64,000 nucleotides of DNA from Agelas oroides. Its lineage: Eukaryota > Porifera > Demospongiae > Agelasida > Agelasidae. This document shows positions 11,601 to 23,600 of the stretch, piece by piece. The position numbers and the translations under genes were made by a program. A model generated the notes under the pieces. The model saw only the letters and a program-made list of their open reading frames with translations, ran no database searches and was not told where the DNA came from. The DNA lies in assembly GCA_949130485.1 (NCBI GenBank), contig OX422189.1, positions 5,567,720 through 5,631,719 of the forward strand, read 5' to 3'. Numbering within the stretch: the first letter of the stretch is position 1; every line of letters begins with the position of its first letter.

Positions 11601-13881
11601 TCCAGTAGAGCAAAGTAGATCAACGGTAGAGTGTAGTAGAGCCAAGTAGAGACATGGTAGAGGGTAGTAGAGACTTGTAGAGCCAAGTAGAGCAATGGAA
11701 GGGTGTAGTAGAGACAAGTAGAGCCATGGTAGAGAGTAGTAGAGCCTTGTAGAGGGACGTAGAGGAATGGTAGAGTGTAGTAGAGTCAAGTAGAGCTAAG
11801 TAGAGCAATGGTAGAGTGTAGTAGAGCCAAGTACAGGCATGGCGGAGTGCAGTACTGTCAAGTAGAGCCAAGTGGAGCCATGGTAGAGTGTAGTAGAGTC
11901 AAGTATAGCCACATAGAGCCATGGTAGAGTGTAGTAGAAACCAGTAGAGCTAAGAAGAGCAATGGTAGAGTGTAGTATAGAGCCAAGTAGAGCCAAGGTA
12001 GAGTGCAGTAGAATCAAGTACAACCAAGTAGATCCATGGTAGAGCATAGTAGAGCCGACTAGGTTCAAGTAGAGCCATGGTAGACAGTAGGAGAGTCCAG
12101 TAGAGCTAAGTAGAGTAATGGTAGAGTACGTGTAGTATAGCCAAGTAGAGAGATGATAGGGGGCACTAGTGTCATGTAGAGCCAAGGATATCCATGGTAG
12201 AGAGTAGTAGACTCTAGTAGAGTTAGGTAGAGAAATGGTAGAGTGTAGTAGAGCCAGGAACAACCATGGTAGAGTCAAGTAGAGCCACGTAGAGCCATAG
12301 AAGTGTTTAGCAGAAGCCAGTAGAGTTAGGTAGAGCAATGGTAAGGTGTAGTAGAGTCCAGTAGAGCTAAGTGGAGCAATGGTAGAGTGTAGTAGAGCCA
12401 AGTAGAGACATGGTAGAGTGTAGTAGAGTCATGTAGAGCCAATTAGAGCAATGGTAGAGTGTAGTAGAGTCAAGTAGAGCTACGTAGAGCAATGGTAGAG
12501 TGTAGTATAGCGAAGTAGAGCCATGGTAGAGTGTTGTAGAGCCATGTAGAGCCAAGTAGAGCAATGGTAGAGTGTAGTCGAGTCAAGTAGAGCTAAGTAG
12601 AGCAAAGGTAGAGTGTAGTAGAGCCAAGTAGACCAATGGTAGAGTGTAGTAGAGTCAAGTAGAGCTACGTAGAGGAATGGTAGAGTGTAGTAGAGTCAAG
12701 TAGAGCTAAGTAGAGGAATGGTAGAGTGTAGTAGAGCCAGGTAGAGGCATGACGGAATGCAGTACAGTCAAGTAGAGCCAAGTGGAGCCATGGTAGAGTG
12801 TAGTAGAGTCAAGTAGATCCACATAGAGCCATGGTAGAGTGTAGTAGAGTCCATGTAGAGCTAAGTAGAGTACTTGTAGAGTGAAGTAGAGCCAAGTAGA
12901 CCCATGATAGAGGGTACTAGAGTCATGTAGAGGCAAGGAGCAAAGGTAGAGTGCAGCAGAGTCCAATAGAGGTAAGTAGAGTAATGGTAGAGTGTAGTAG
13001 AACCAGGAAGAGGCATGGTAGAGTGCAGTAGAGTGAAGTAGAGCCACGTAGAGACATAGAAGTGTTTAGTAGAATCCATCAAAGGCAGGTAGAGGAATGG
13101 TAAGGTGTAGTAGAGTCCAGTAGAGCAAAGTAGATCAACGGTTGTGTGTAGTAGAGCCAAGTAGAGACATGGTAGAGGGTAGTAGAGACTTGTAGAGCTA
13201 AGTAGAGCAATGGAAGGGTGTAGTAGAGACAAGTAGAGACATGGTAGAGAGTAGTAGAGCCATGTAGAAGCACGTAGAGGAATGGTAGAGTGTAGTAGAG
13301 TCAAGTAGAGCTAAGTAGAGCAATGGTAGAGTGTAGTAGAGCCAAGTACAGGCATGGCGGAGTGCAGTACTGTCAAGTAGAGCCAAGTGGAGCCATGGTA
13401 GAGTGTAGTAGAGTCAAGTATAGCCACATAGAGCCATGGTAGAGTGTAGTAGAAACCAGTAGAGCTAAGAAGAGCAATGGTAGAGTGTAGTATAGAGCCA
13501 AGTAGAGCCAAGGTAGAGTGCAGTAGAATCAAGTACAACCAAGTAGATCCATGCTAGAGCATAGTAGAGCCGACTAGGTTCAAGTAGAGCCATGGTAGAC
13601 AGTAGGAGAGTCCAGTAGAGCTAAGTAGAGTAATGGTAGAGTACGTGTAGTATAGCCAAGTAGAGAGATGATAGGGGGCACTAGTGTCATGTAGAGCCAA
13701 GGATATCCATGGTAGAGAGTAGTAGACTCTAGTAGAGTTAGGTAGAGAAATGGTAGAGTGTAGTAGAGCTAGGAACAACCATGGTAGAGTCAAGTAGAGC
13801 CACGTAGAGCCATAGAAGTGTTTAGCAGAAGCCAGTAGAGTTAGGTAGAGCAATGGTAAGGTGTAGTAGAGTCCAGTAGAG
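8623..13881. repeat. 5259-bp higher-order repeat (A+B+C), complete copy
   Basis: It is composed of A (8623-10125), B (10126-12366) and C (12367-13881). It matches the following 5259 bp with only scattered substitutions and no length change, and it matches 271-5529 at an offset of 8352. Such near identity over 5 kb points to recent amplification by unequal exchange or a similar process. Confidence 0.88.
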
Positions 13882-16800
13882 CTAAGTGGAGCAATGGTAG
13901 AGTGTAGTAGAGCCAAGTACAGACATGGTAGAGTGTAGTAGAGTCATGTAGAGCCAATTAGAGCAATGGTAGAGTGTAGTAGAGTCAAGTAGAGCTACGT
14001 AGAGCAATGGTAGAGTGTAGTATAGCGAAGTAGAGCCATGGTAGAGTGTTGTAGAGCCATGTAGAGCCAAGTAGAGCAATGGTAGAGTGTAGTCGAGTCA
14101 AGTAGAGCTAAGTAGAGGAAAGGTAGAGTGTAGTAGAGCCAAGTAGACCAATGGTAGAGTGTAGTAGAGTCAAGTAGAGCTACGTAGAGCAATGGTAGAG
14201 TGTAGTAGAGCCTCAAGTAGAGACATGGTAGAGTGTAGTAGAGTCATGTAGAGCCAAGTAGAGCAATGGTAGAGTGTAGTAGAGTCAAGTAGAGCTACGT
14301 AGAGCAATGGTAGTTGTAGTAGAGCGAAGTAGAGCCATGGTAGAATGTTGTAGAGTCAAGTAGAGCCAACTAGAGCCATGGTAGGGTGTAGTAGAGCCAA
14401 GTAGAGCAATTGTAGAGTGTAGTAGAGTCCAGTAGAGCTAAGTAGAGGAATGGGAGAGTGTAGTAGAGCCCAGTAGAGCCATGGTATATAGAGTGTAGTA
14501 GAGTCACCTAGAGCCAAGTAGAGCACTGATAAAGTGTAGTAGAGTGAAGTAGAGCTAAGTAGAGCACAGGTAGAGTGTAGTAGAGCCAAGTAGAGCAATA
14601 GTGGAGTGTAGTAGAGTCAAGTAGAGCCTACTAGAGCCATGGTAGGGTATAGTAGAGCCAAGTAGAGTCATGGTAGAGTGTAGTACAGTCAAGAAGAGCC
14701 AGGTAGAGCCATGGTAGAGTGTACTAGAGTCAAGTAGAGACATGGTAGGGCCACTAGTGTCATGTAGAGACAAGTAGAGCAATGGAAGAGAGTAGTAGAG
14801 TCCAGTAGAGCTAAGTAGAGTAATGGTAGAGTGTAGTAGAACCAGGAAGAGTCATGGTAGAGTACAGTAGAGTCAAGTACAGCCACATAGAGACATAGAA
14901 GTGTTTAGTAGAATCCATCAAATGCAGGTAGAGCAATGGTAAGGTGTAGTAGAGTCCAGTACAGCTAAGTAGAGAAATGGTAGAATGTAGTAGAGCCAAG
15001 TAGAGACATGGTAGAGTGTAGTAGAGACTTGTAGAGCTACATAGAGCCATGGTAGAGTGTAGTAGAGACAAGTAGAGCCATGGTAGAGAGTACTAGAGCC
15101 AAGTAGAACAATGATAGAGTGTAGTAGAGTGAAGAAGAGCTAAGTAGAGCAAAGGTAGAGTGTAGTACAACCAAGTAGAGCCATGGTGGAGTGTAGTAAA
15201 GTCAAGTAGAGCCAACTAAAGCCATGGTAGAGTGTAGTAGAGCCAAGTAGAGCCATGGTAGAGTGTAGTAGAGTGCAGTAGAGCCAAGTAGAGCCACGTA
15301 GAGACATAGAAGTGTTTAGTAGAATCCATCAAAGTCAGGTAGAGGAATGGTAAGGTGTAGTAGAGTCCAGTAGAGCAAAGTAGATCAACGGTAGAGTGTA
15401 GTAGAGCCAAGTAGAGACATGGTAGAGTGTAGTAGAGTCATGTAGAGCCAATTAGAGCAATGGTAGAGTGTAGTAGAGTGAAGTAGAGCTACGTTGAGCA
15501 ATGGTAGAGTGTAGTATAGCGAAGTAGAGCCATGGTAGAGTGTTGTAGAGCCATGTAGAGCCAAGTAGAGCAATGGTAGAGTGTAGTCGAGTCAAGTAGA
15601 GCTAAGTAGAGCAAAGGTAGAGTGTAGTAGAGCCAAGTAGACCAATGGTAGAGTGTAGTAGAGTCAAGTAGAGCTACGTAGAGCAATGGTAGAGTGTAGT
15701 AGAGCCTCAAGTAGAGACATGGTAGAGTGTAGTAGAGTCATGTAGAGCCAAGTAGAGCAATGGTAGAGTGTAGTAGAGTCAAGTAGAGCTACGTAGAGCA
15801 ATGGTAGTTGTAGTAGAGCGAAGTAGAGCCATGGTAGAGTGTTGTAGAGTCAAGTAGAGCCAACTAGAGCCATGGTAGGGTGTAGTAGAGCCAAGTAGAG
15901 CAATTGTAGAGTGTAGTAGAGTCCAGTAGAGCTAAGTAGAGGAATGGTAGAGTGTAGTAGAGCCCAGTAGAGCCATGGTATATAGAGTGCAGTAGAGTCA
16001 CCTAGAGCCAAGTAGAGCACTGATAAAGTGTAGTAGAGTGAAGTAGAGCTAAGTAGAGCACAGGTAGAGTGTAGTAGAGCCAAGTAGAGCAATAGTGGAG
16101 TGTAGTAGAGTCAAGTAGAGCCTACTAGAGCCATGGTAGGGTGTAGTAGAGCCAAGTAGAGTCATGGTAGAGTGTAGTACAGTCAAGAAGAGCCAGGTAG
16201 AGCCATGGTAGAGTGTACTAGAGTCAAGTAGAGACATGGTAGGGCCACTAGTGTCATGTAGAGACAAGTAGAGCAATGGAAGAGAGTAGTAGAGTCCAGT
16301 AGAGCTAAGTAGAGTAATGGTAGAGTGTAGTAGAACCAGGAAGAGTCATGGTAGAGTACAGTAGAGTCAAGTACAGCCACATAGAGACATAGAAGTGTTT
16401 AGTAGAATCCATCAAATGCAGGTAGAGCAATGGTAAGGTGTAGTAGAGTCCAGTACAGCTAAGTAGAGAAATGGTAGAATGTAGTAGAGCCAAGTAGAGA
16501 CATGGTAGAGTGTAGTAGAGACTTGTAGAGCTACATAGAGCCATGGTAGAGTGTAGTAGAGACAAGTAGAGCCATGGTAGAGAGTACTAGAGCCAAGTAG
16601 AACAATGATAGAGTGTAGTAGAGTGAAGAAGAGCTAAGTAGAGCAAAGGTAGAGTGTAGTACAACCAAGTAGAGCCATGGTGGAGTGTAGTAAAGTCAAG
16701 TAGAGCCAACTAAAGCCATGGTAGAGTGTAGTAGAGCCAAGTAGAGCCATGGTAGAGTGTAGTAGAGTGCAGTAGAGCCAAGTAGAGCCACGTAGAGACA

Positions 16801-19140
16801 TAGAAGTGTTTAGTAGAATCCATCAAAGGCAGGTAGAGGAATGGTAAGGTGTAGTAGAGTCCAGTAGAGCAAAGTAGATCAACGGTAGAGTGTAGTAGAG
16901 CCAAGTAGAGACATGGTAGAGGGTAGTAGAGACTTGTAGAGCCAAGTAGAGCAATGGAAGGGTGTAGTAGAGACAAGTAGAGCCATGGTAGAGAGTAGTA
17001 GAGCCTTGTAGAGGGACGTAGAGGAATGGTAGAGTGTAGTAGAGTCAAGTAGAGCTAAGTAGAGCAATGGTAGAGTGTAGTAGAGCCAAGTACAGGCATG
17101 GCGGAGTGCAGTACTGTCAAGTAGAGCCAAGTGGAGCCATGGTAGAGTGTAGTAGAGTCAAGTATAGCCACATAGAGCCATGGTAGAGTGTAGTAGAAAC
17201 CAGTAGAGCTAAGAAGAGCAATGGTAGAGTGTAGTATAGAGCCAAGTAGAGCCAAGGTAGAGTGCAGTAGAATCAAGTACAACCAAGTAGATCCATGGTA
17301 GAGCATAGTAGAGCCGACTAGGTTCAAGTAGAGCCATGGTAGACAGTAGGAGAGTCCAGTAGAGCTAAGTAGAGTAATGGTAGAGTACGTGTAGTATAGC
17401 CAAGTAGAGAGATGATAGGGGGCACTAGTGTCATGTAGAGCCAAGGATATCCATGGTAGAGAGTAGTAGACTCTAGTAGAGTTAGGTAGAGAAATGGTAG
17501 AGTGTAGTAGAGCCAGGAACAACCATGGTAGAGTCAAGTAGAGCCACGTAGAGCCATAGAAGTGTTTAGCAGAAGCCAGTAGAGTTAGGTAGAGCAATGG
17601 TAAGGTGTAGTAGAGTCCAGTAGAGCTAAGTGGAGCAATGGTAGAGTGTAGTAGAGCCAAGTAGAGACATGGTAGAGTGTAGTAGAGTCATGTAGAGCCA
17701 ATTAGAGCAATGGTAGAGTGTAGTAGAGTCAAGTAGAGCTACGTAGAGCAATGGTAGAGTGTAGTATAGCGAAGTAGAGCCATGGTAGAGTGTTGTAGAG
17801 CCATGTAGAGCCAAGTAGAGCAATGGTAGAGTGTAGTCGAGTCAAGTAGAGCTAAGTAGAGCAAAGATAGAGTGTAGTAGAGCCAAGTAGACCAATGGTA
17901 GAGTGTAGTAGAGTCAAGTAGAGCTACGTAGAGGAATGGTAGAGTGTAGTAGAGTCAAGTAGAGCTAAGTAGAGGAATGGTAGAGTGTAGTAGAGCCAGG
18001 TAGAGGCATGACGGAATGCAGTACAGTCAAGTAGAGCCAAGTGGAGCCATGGTAGAGTGTAGTAGAGTCAAGTAGATCCACATAGAGCCATGGTAGAGTG
18101 TAGTAGAGTCCATGTAGAGCTAAGTAGAGTACTTGTAGAGTGAAGTAGAGCCAAGTAGACCCATGATAGAGGGTACTAGAGTCATGTAGAGGCAAGGAGC
18201 AAAGGTAGAGTGCAGCAGAGTCCAATAGAGCTAAGTAGAGTAATGGTAGAGTGTAGTAGAACCAGGAAGAGGCATGGTAGAGTGCAGTAGAGTGAAGTAG
18301 AGCCACGTAGAGACATAGAAGTGTTTAGTAGAATCCATCAAAGGCAGGTAGAGGAATGGTAAGGTGTAGTAGAGTCCAGTAGAGCAAAGTAGATCAACGG
18401 TTGTGTGTAGTAGAGCCAAGTAGAGACATGGTAGAGGGTAGTAGAGACTTGTAGAGCTAAGTAGAGCAATGGAAGGGTGTAGTAGAGACAAGTAGAGACA
18501 TGGTAGAGAGTAGTAGAGCCATGTAGAAGCACGTAGAGGAATGGTAGAGTGTAGTAGAGTCAAGTAGAGCTAAGTAGAGCAATGGTAGAGTGTAGTAGAG
18601 CCAAGTACAGGCATGGCGGAGTGCAGTACTGTCAAGTAGAGCCAAGTGGAGCCATGGTAGAGTGTAGTAGAGTCAAGTATAGCCACATAGAGCCATGGTA
18701 GAGTGTAGTAGAAACCAGTAGAGCTAAGAAGAGCAATGGTAGAGTGTAGTATAGAGCCAAGTAGAGCCAAGGTAGAGTGCAGTAGAATCAAGTACAACCA
18801 AGTAGATCCATGCTAGAGCATAGTAGAGCCGACTAGGTTCAAGTAGAGCCATGGTAGACAGTAGGAGAGTCCAGTAGAGCTAAGTAGAGTAATGGTAGAG
18901 TACGTGTAGTATAGCCAAGTAGAGAGATGATAGGGGGCACTAGTGTCATGTAGAGCCAAGGATATCCATGGTAGAGAGTAGTAGACTCTAGTAGAGTTAG
19001 GTAGAGAAATGGTAGAGTGTAGTAGAGCCAGGAACAACCATGGTAGAGTCAAGTAGAGCCACGTAGAGCCATAGAAGTGTTTAGCAGAAGCCAGTAGAGT
19101 TAGGTAGAGCAATGGTAAGGTGTAGTAGAGTCCAGTAGAG
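13882..19140. repeat. 5259-bp higher-order repeat (A+B+C), next tandem copy
   Basis: It is composed of A (13882-15384), B (15385-17625) and C (17626-19140). It is the direct tandem neighbour of the previous copy and has the same internal lengths. Confidence 0.88.
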
Positions 19141-20655
19141 CTAAGTGGAGCAATGGTAGAGTGCAGTAGAGCCAAGTAGAGACATGGTAGAGTGTAGTAG
19201 AGTCATGTAGAGCCAATTAGAGCAATGGTAGAGTGTAGTAGAGTCAAGTAGAGCTACGTAGAGCAATGGTAGAGTGTAGTATAGCGAAGTAGAGCCATGG
19301 TAGAGTGTTGTAGAGCCATGTAGAGCCAAGTAGAGCAATGGTAGAGTGTAGTCGAGTCAAGTAGAGCTAAGTAGAGCAAAGGTAGAGTGTAGTAGAGCCA
19401 AGTAGACCAATGGTAGAGTGTAGTAGAGTCAAGTAGAGCTACGTAGAGGAATGGTAGAGTGTAGTAGAGTCAAGTAGAGCTAAGTAGAGGAATGGTAGAG
19501 TGTAGTAGAGCCAGGTAGAGGCATGACGGAATGCAGTACAGTCAAGTAGAGCCAAGTGGAGCCATGGTAGAGTGTAGTAGAGTCAAGTAGATCCACATAG
19601 AGCCATGGTAGAGTGTAGTAGAGTCCATGTAGAGCTAAGTAGAGTACTTGTAGAGTGAAGTAGAGCCAAGTAGACCCATGATAGAGGGTACTAGAGTCAT
19701 GTAGAGGCAAGGAGCAAAGGTAGAGTGCAGCAGAGTCAAATAGAGCTAAGTAGAGTAATGGTAGAGTGTAGTAGAACCAGGAAGAGGCACGGTAGAGTGC
19801 AGTAGAGTGAAGTAGAGCCACGTAGAGACATAGAAGTGTTTAGTAGAATCCATCAAAGGCAGGTAGAGGAATGGTAAGGTGTAGTAGAGTCCAGTAGAGC
19901 AAAGTAGATCAACGGTTGTGTGTAGTAGAGCAAAGTAGAGAGATGGTAGAGGGTAGTAGAGACTTGTAGAGCTAAGTAGAGCATTGGAAGGGTGTAGTAG
20001 AGACAAGTAGAGACATGGTAGAGAGTAGTAGAGCCATGTAGAAGCACGTAGAGGAATGGTAGAGTGTAGTAGAGTCAAGTAGAGCTAAGTAGAGCAATGG
20101 TAGAGTGTAGTAGAGCCAAGTACAGGCATGGCGGAGTGCAGTACTGTCAAGTAGAGCCAAGTGGAGCCATGGTAGAGTGTAGTAGAGTCAAGTATAGCCA
20201 CATAGAGCCATGGTAGAGTGTAGTAGAAACCAGTAGAGCTAAGAAGAGCAATGGTAGAGTGTAGTATAGAGCCAAGTAGAGCCAAGGTAGAGTGCAGTAG
20301 AATCAAGTACAACCAAGTAGATCCATGGTAGAGCATAGTAGAGCCGACTAGGTTCAAGTAGAGCCATGGTAGACAGTAGGAGAGTCCAGTAGAGCTAAGT
20401 AGAGTAATGGTAGAGTACGTGTAGTATAGCCAAGTAGAGAGATGATAGGGGGCACTAGTGTCATGTAGAGCCAAGGATATCCATGGTAGAGAGTAGTAGA
20501 CTCTAGTAGAGTTAGGTAGAGAAATGGTAGAGTGTAGTTGAGCCAGGAACAACCATGGTAGAGTCAAGTAGAGCCACGTAGAGCCATAGAAGTGTTTAGC
20601 AGAAGCCAGTAGAGTTAGGTAGAGCAATGGTAAGGTGTAGTAGAGTCCAGTAGAG
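19141..20655. repeat. Extra block C in direct tandem (1515 bp)
   Basis: A C block follows a C block here without an intervening A+B, and it carries more substitutions than the C copies to the left. It is the last member of the homogeneous A/B/C domain. Confidence 0.8.
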
Positions 20656-23600
20656 CTAAGTGGAGCAATGGTAGAGTGTAGTAGAGCCAAGTAGAGACAT
20701 GGTAGAGTGTAGTAGAGTCATGTAGAGCCAATTAGAGCAATGGTAGAGTGTAGTAGAGTCAAGTAGAGCTACGTAGAGCAATGGTAGAGTGTAGTATAGC
20801 GAAGTAGAGCCATGGTAGAGTGTTGTAGAGCCATGTAGAGCCAAGTAGAGCAATGGTAGAGTGTAGTCGAGTCAAGTAGAGCTAAGTAGAGCAAAGGTAG
20901 AGTGTAGTAGAGCCAAGTAGACCAATGGTAGAGTGTAGTAGAGCCTCAAGTAGAGACATGGTAGAGTGTAGTAGAGTCAAGTAGAGCTACGTAGAGCAAT
21001 GGTAGAGTGTAGTATAGCGAAGTAGAGCCATGGTAGAGTGTTGTAGAGCCATGTAGAGCCAAGTAGAGCAATGGTAGAGTGTAGTCGAGTCAAGTAGAGC
21101 TAAGTAGAGCAAAGGTAGAGTGTAGTAGAGCCAAGTAGACCAATGGTAGAGTGTAGTAGAGTCAAGTAGAGCTACGTAGAGCAATGGTAGAGTGTAGTAG
21201 AGCCTCAAGTAGAGACATGGTAGAGTGTAGTAGAGTCATGTAGAGCCAAGTAGAGGAATGGTAGAGTGTAGTAGAGTCAAGTAGAGCTACGTAGAGCAAT
21301 GGTAGAGTGTAGTAGAGCGAAGTAGAGCCATGGTAGAGTGTTGTAGAGTCAAGTAGAGCCAACTAGAGCCATTGTAGGGTGTAGTAGAGCCAAGTAGAGC
21401 AATTGTAGAGTGTAGTAGAGTCCAGTAGAGCTAAGTAGAGGAATGGGAGAGTGTAGTAGAACCCAGTAGAGCCATGGTATGTAGAGTGTAGTAGAGTCAC
21501 CTAGAGCCAAGTAGAGCACTGATAAAGTGTAGTAGAGTGAAGGAGAGATAAGTAGAGCACAGGAAGAGTGTAGTAGAGCCAAGTAGAGCAATAGTGGAGT
21601 GTAGTAGAGTCAAGTAGAGCCTACTAGAGCCATGGTAGGGTGTAGTAGAGCCAAGTAGAGTCATGGTAGAGTGTAGTACAGTCAAGAAGAGCCAGGTAGA
21701 GCCATGGTAGAGTGTACTAGAGTCAAGTAGAGACATGGTAGGGGCCACTAGTGTCATGTAGAGACAAGTAGAGCAATGGAAGAGAGTAGTAGAGTCCAGT
21801 AGAGGTAAGTAGATTAATGGTAGAGTATAGTAGAACCATGAAGAGCCATGGTAGAGTGCAGTAGAGTCAAGTAGAGCCACGTAGAGCATTAGAAGTGTTT
21901 AGTAGAATCCAGTAGAGCTAGGTAGAGCAATGGTAAGGTGTAGTAGAGTCCAGTAGAGCCAAGTAGAGCAATGGTAGAGTGTAGTAGAACCAAGAAGAGC
22001 CATGGTAGAGTGCAGTAGAGTCAAGTATAGCCACGTAGAGCAAGAGAAGTGTTTAGGAGAATCCAGTAGAGCTAGGTAGAGCAATGGTAAGGTGTAGTAG
22101 AGTCCAGTAGAGCTAAGTAGAGCATTGGTAGATCATAGTAGAGCCAAGGAGAGGTATGGTAGAGTGTAGTAGGGTCTTGTAGAGCCAAGTAGAGCAATGG
22201 TAGAGTGTAGTAGAGCCAAGGAGAGCCATGGTAGGGGGTAGTTGAGCCATGTAGACACAAGTAGAGTCATGGTAGAGTGCAGTAGAATTAAGTAGAGCGA
22301 AGCAGAGCCATATAGCAATGGTAGAGGGTAGTATATAGCCAACTAGAGTCATGGTATGGGGTACTAGTGTCATGTAGAGACAAGTAGAGCCATGGTAGAG
22401 AGTAGTAAAGCCATGTAGAGACAAGTAGAGATATGGTAGAGTGTAGTAGAGTCAAGTAGAGCTAAGTAGAGCAATTGTAGAGTGTAGTAAAGCCAAGTAG
22501 AGCCATTAGAGTGTAGTAGAGTCAAGTAGAGCTACGTAGAGGAATGGTAGAGTGTAGTAGAGTCAAGTAGAGCTAAGTAGAGCAATGGTAGAGTGTAGTA
22601 GAGCCAGGTAGAGGAATGGCGGAATGCAGTACAGTCAAGTAGAGCCAAGTGGAGCCATGGTAGAGTGTAATAGAGTCAAGTAGATCCACATAGAGCTGTG
22701 GTAGAGTTTAGTAGAGTCCAGTAGAGCTAAGTAGAGTACTTGTAGAGTGAAGTAGAGCCAAGTAGACCCATGATAGAGGGTACTAGAGTCAAGTAGAGCC
22801 AAGTAGAGCAATGATAGAGTGCAGTAGAGTCCAGTAGAGCTAAGTAGAGTAATGGTAGAGTGAAGTAGAACCAGGAAGAGCCATGGTAGAGTGCAGTAGA
22901 GTGAAGTAGAGCCACGTAGAGACATAGAAGTGTTTAGTAGAATCCATCAAAGGCAGGTAGAGGAATGGTAAGGTGTAGTATAGTCCAGTAGAGCAAAGTA
23001 GATCAACGGTAGAGTGTAGTAGAGACTTGTAGAGCCAAGTAGAGCAATGGAAGAGTGTAGTAGAGACAAGTAGAGCCATGGTAGAGAGTAGTAGAGCCAT
23101 GTAGAAGCACGTAGAGGAATGGTAGAGTGTAGTAGAGTCAATTAGAGCTAAGTCGAGCAATGGTAGAGTGTAGTAGAGCCAAGTACAGGCATGGCGGAGT
23201 GCAGTACTGTCAAGTAGAGCCAAGTGGAGCCATGGTAGAGTGTAGTAGAGTCAAGTATAGCCACATAGAGCCATCGTAGAGTGTAGTAGAAACCAGTAGA
23301 GCTAAGAAGAGCAATGGTAGAGTGTAGTATAGAGCCAAGTAGAGCCAAGGTAGAGTGCAGTAGAGTCAAGTACAGGCAAGCAGATCCATGGTAGAGCATA
23401 GTAGAGCTAGGTTCAAGTAGAGCCATGGTAGACAGTAGGAAAGTCCAGTAGAGCTAAGTAGAGTAATGGTAGAGTACGTGTAGTATAGCCAAGTAGAGAG
23501 ATGATAGGGGGCACTAGTGTCATGTAGAGCCAAGGATATCCATGGTAGAGAGTAGTAGACTCTAGTAGAGTTAGGTAGAGAAATGGTAGAGTGTAGTTGA

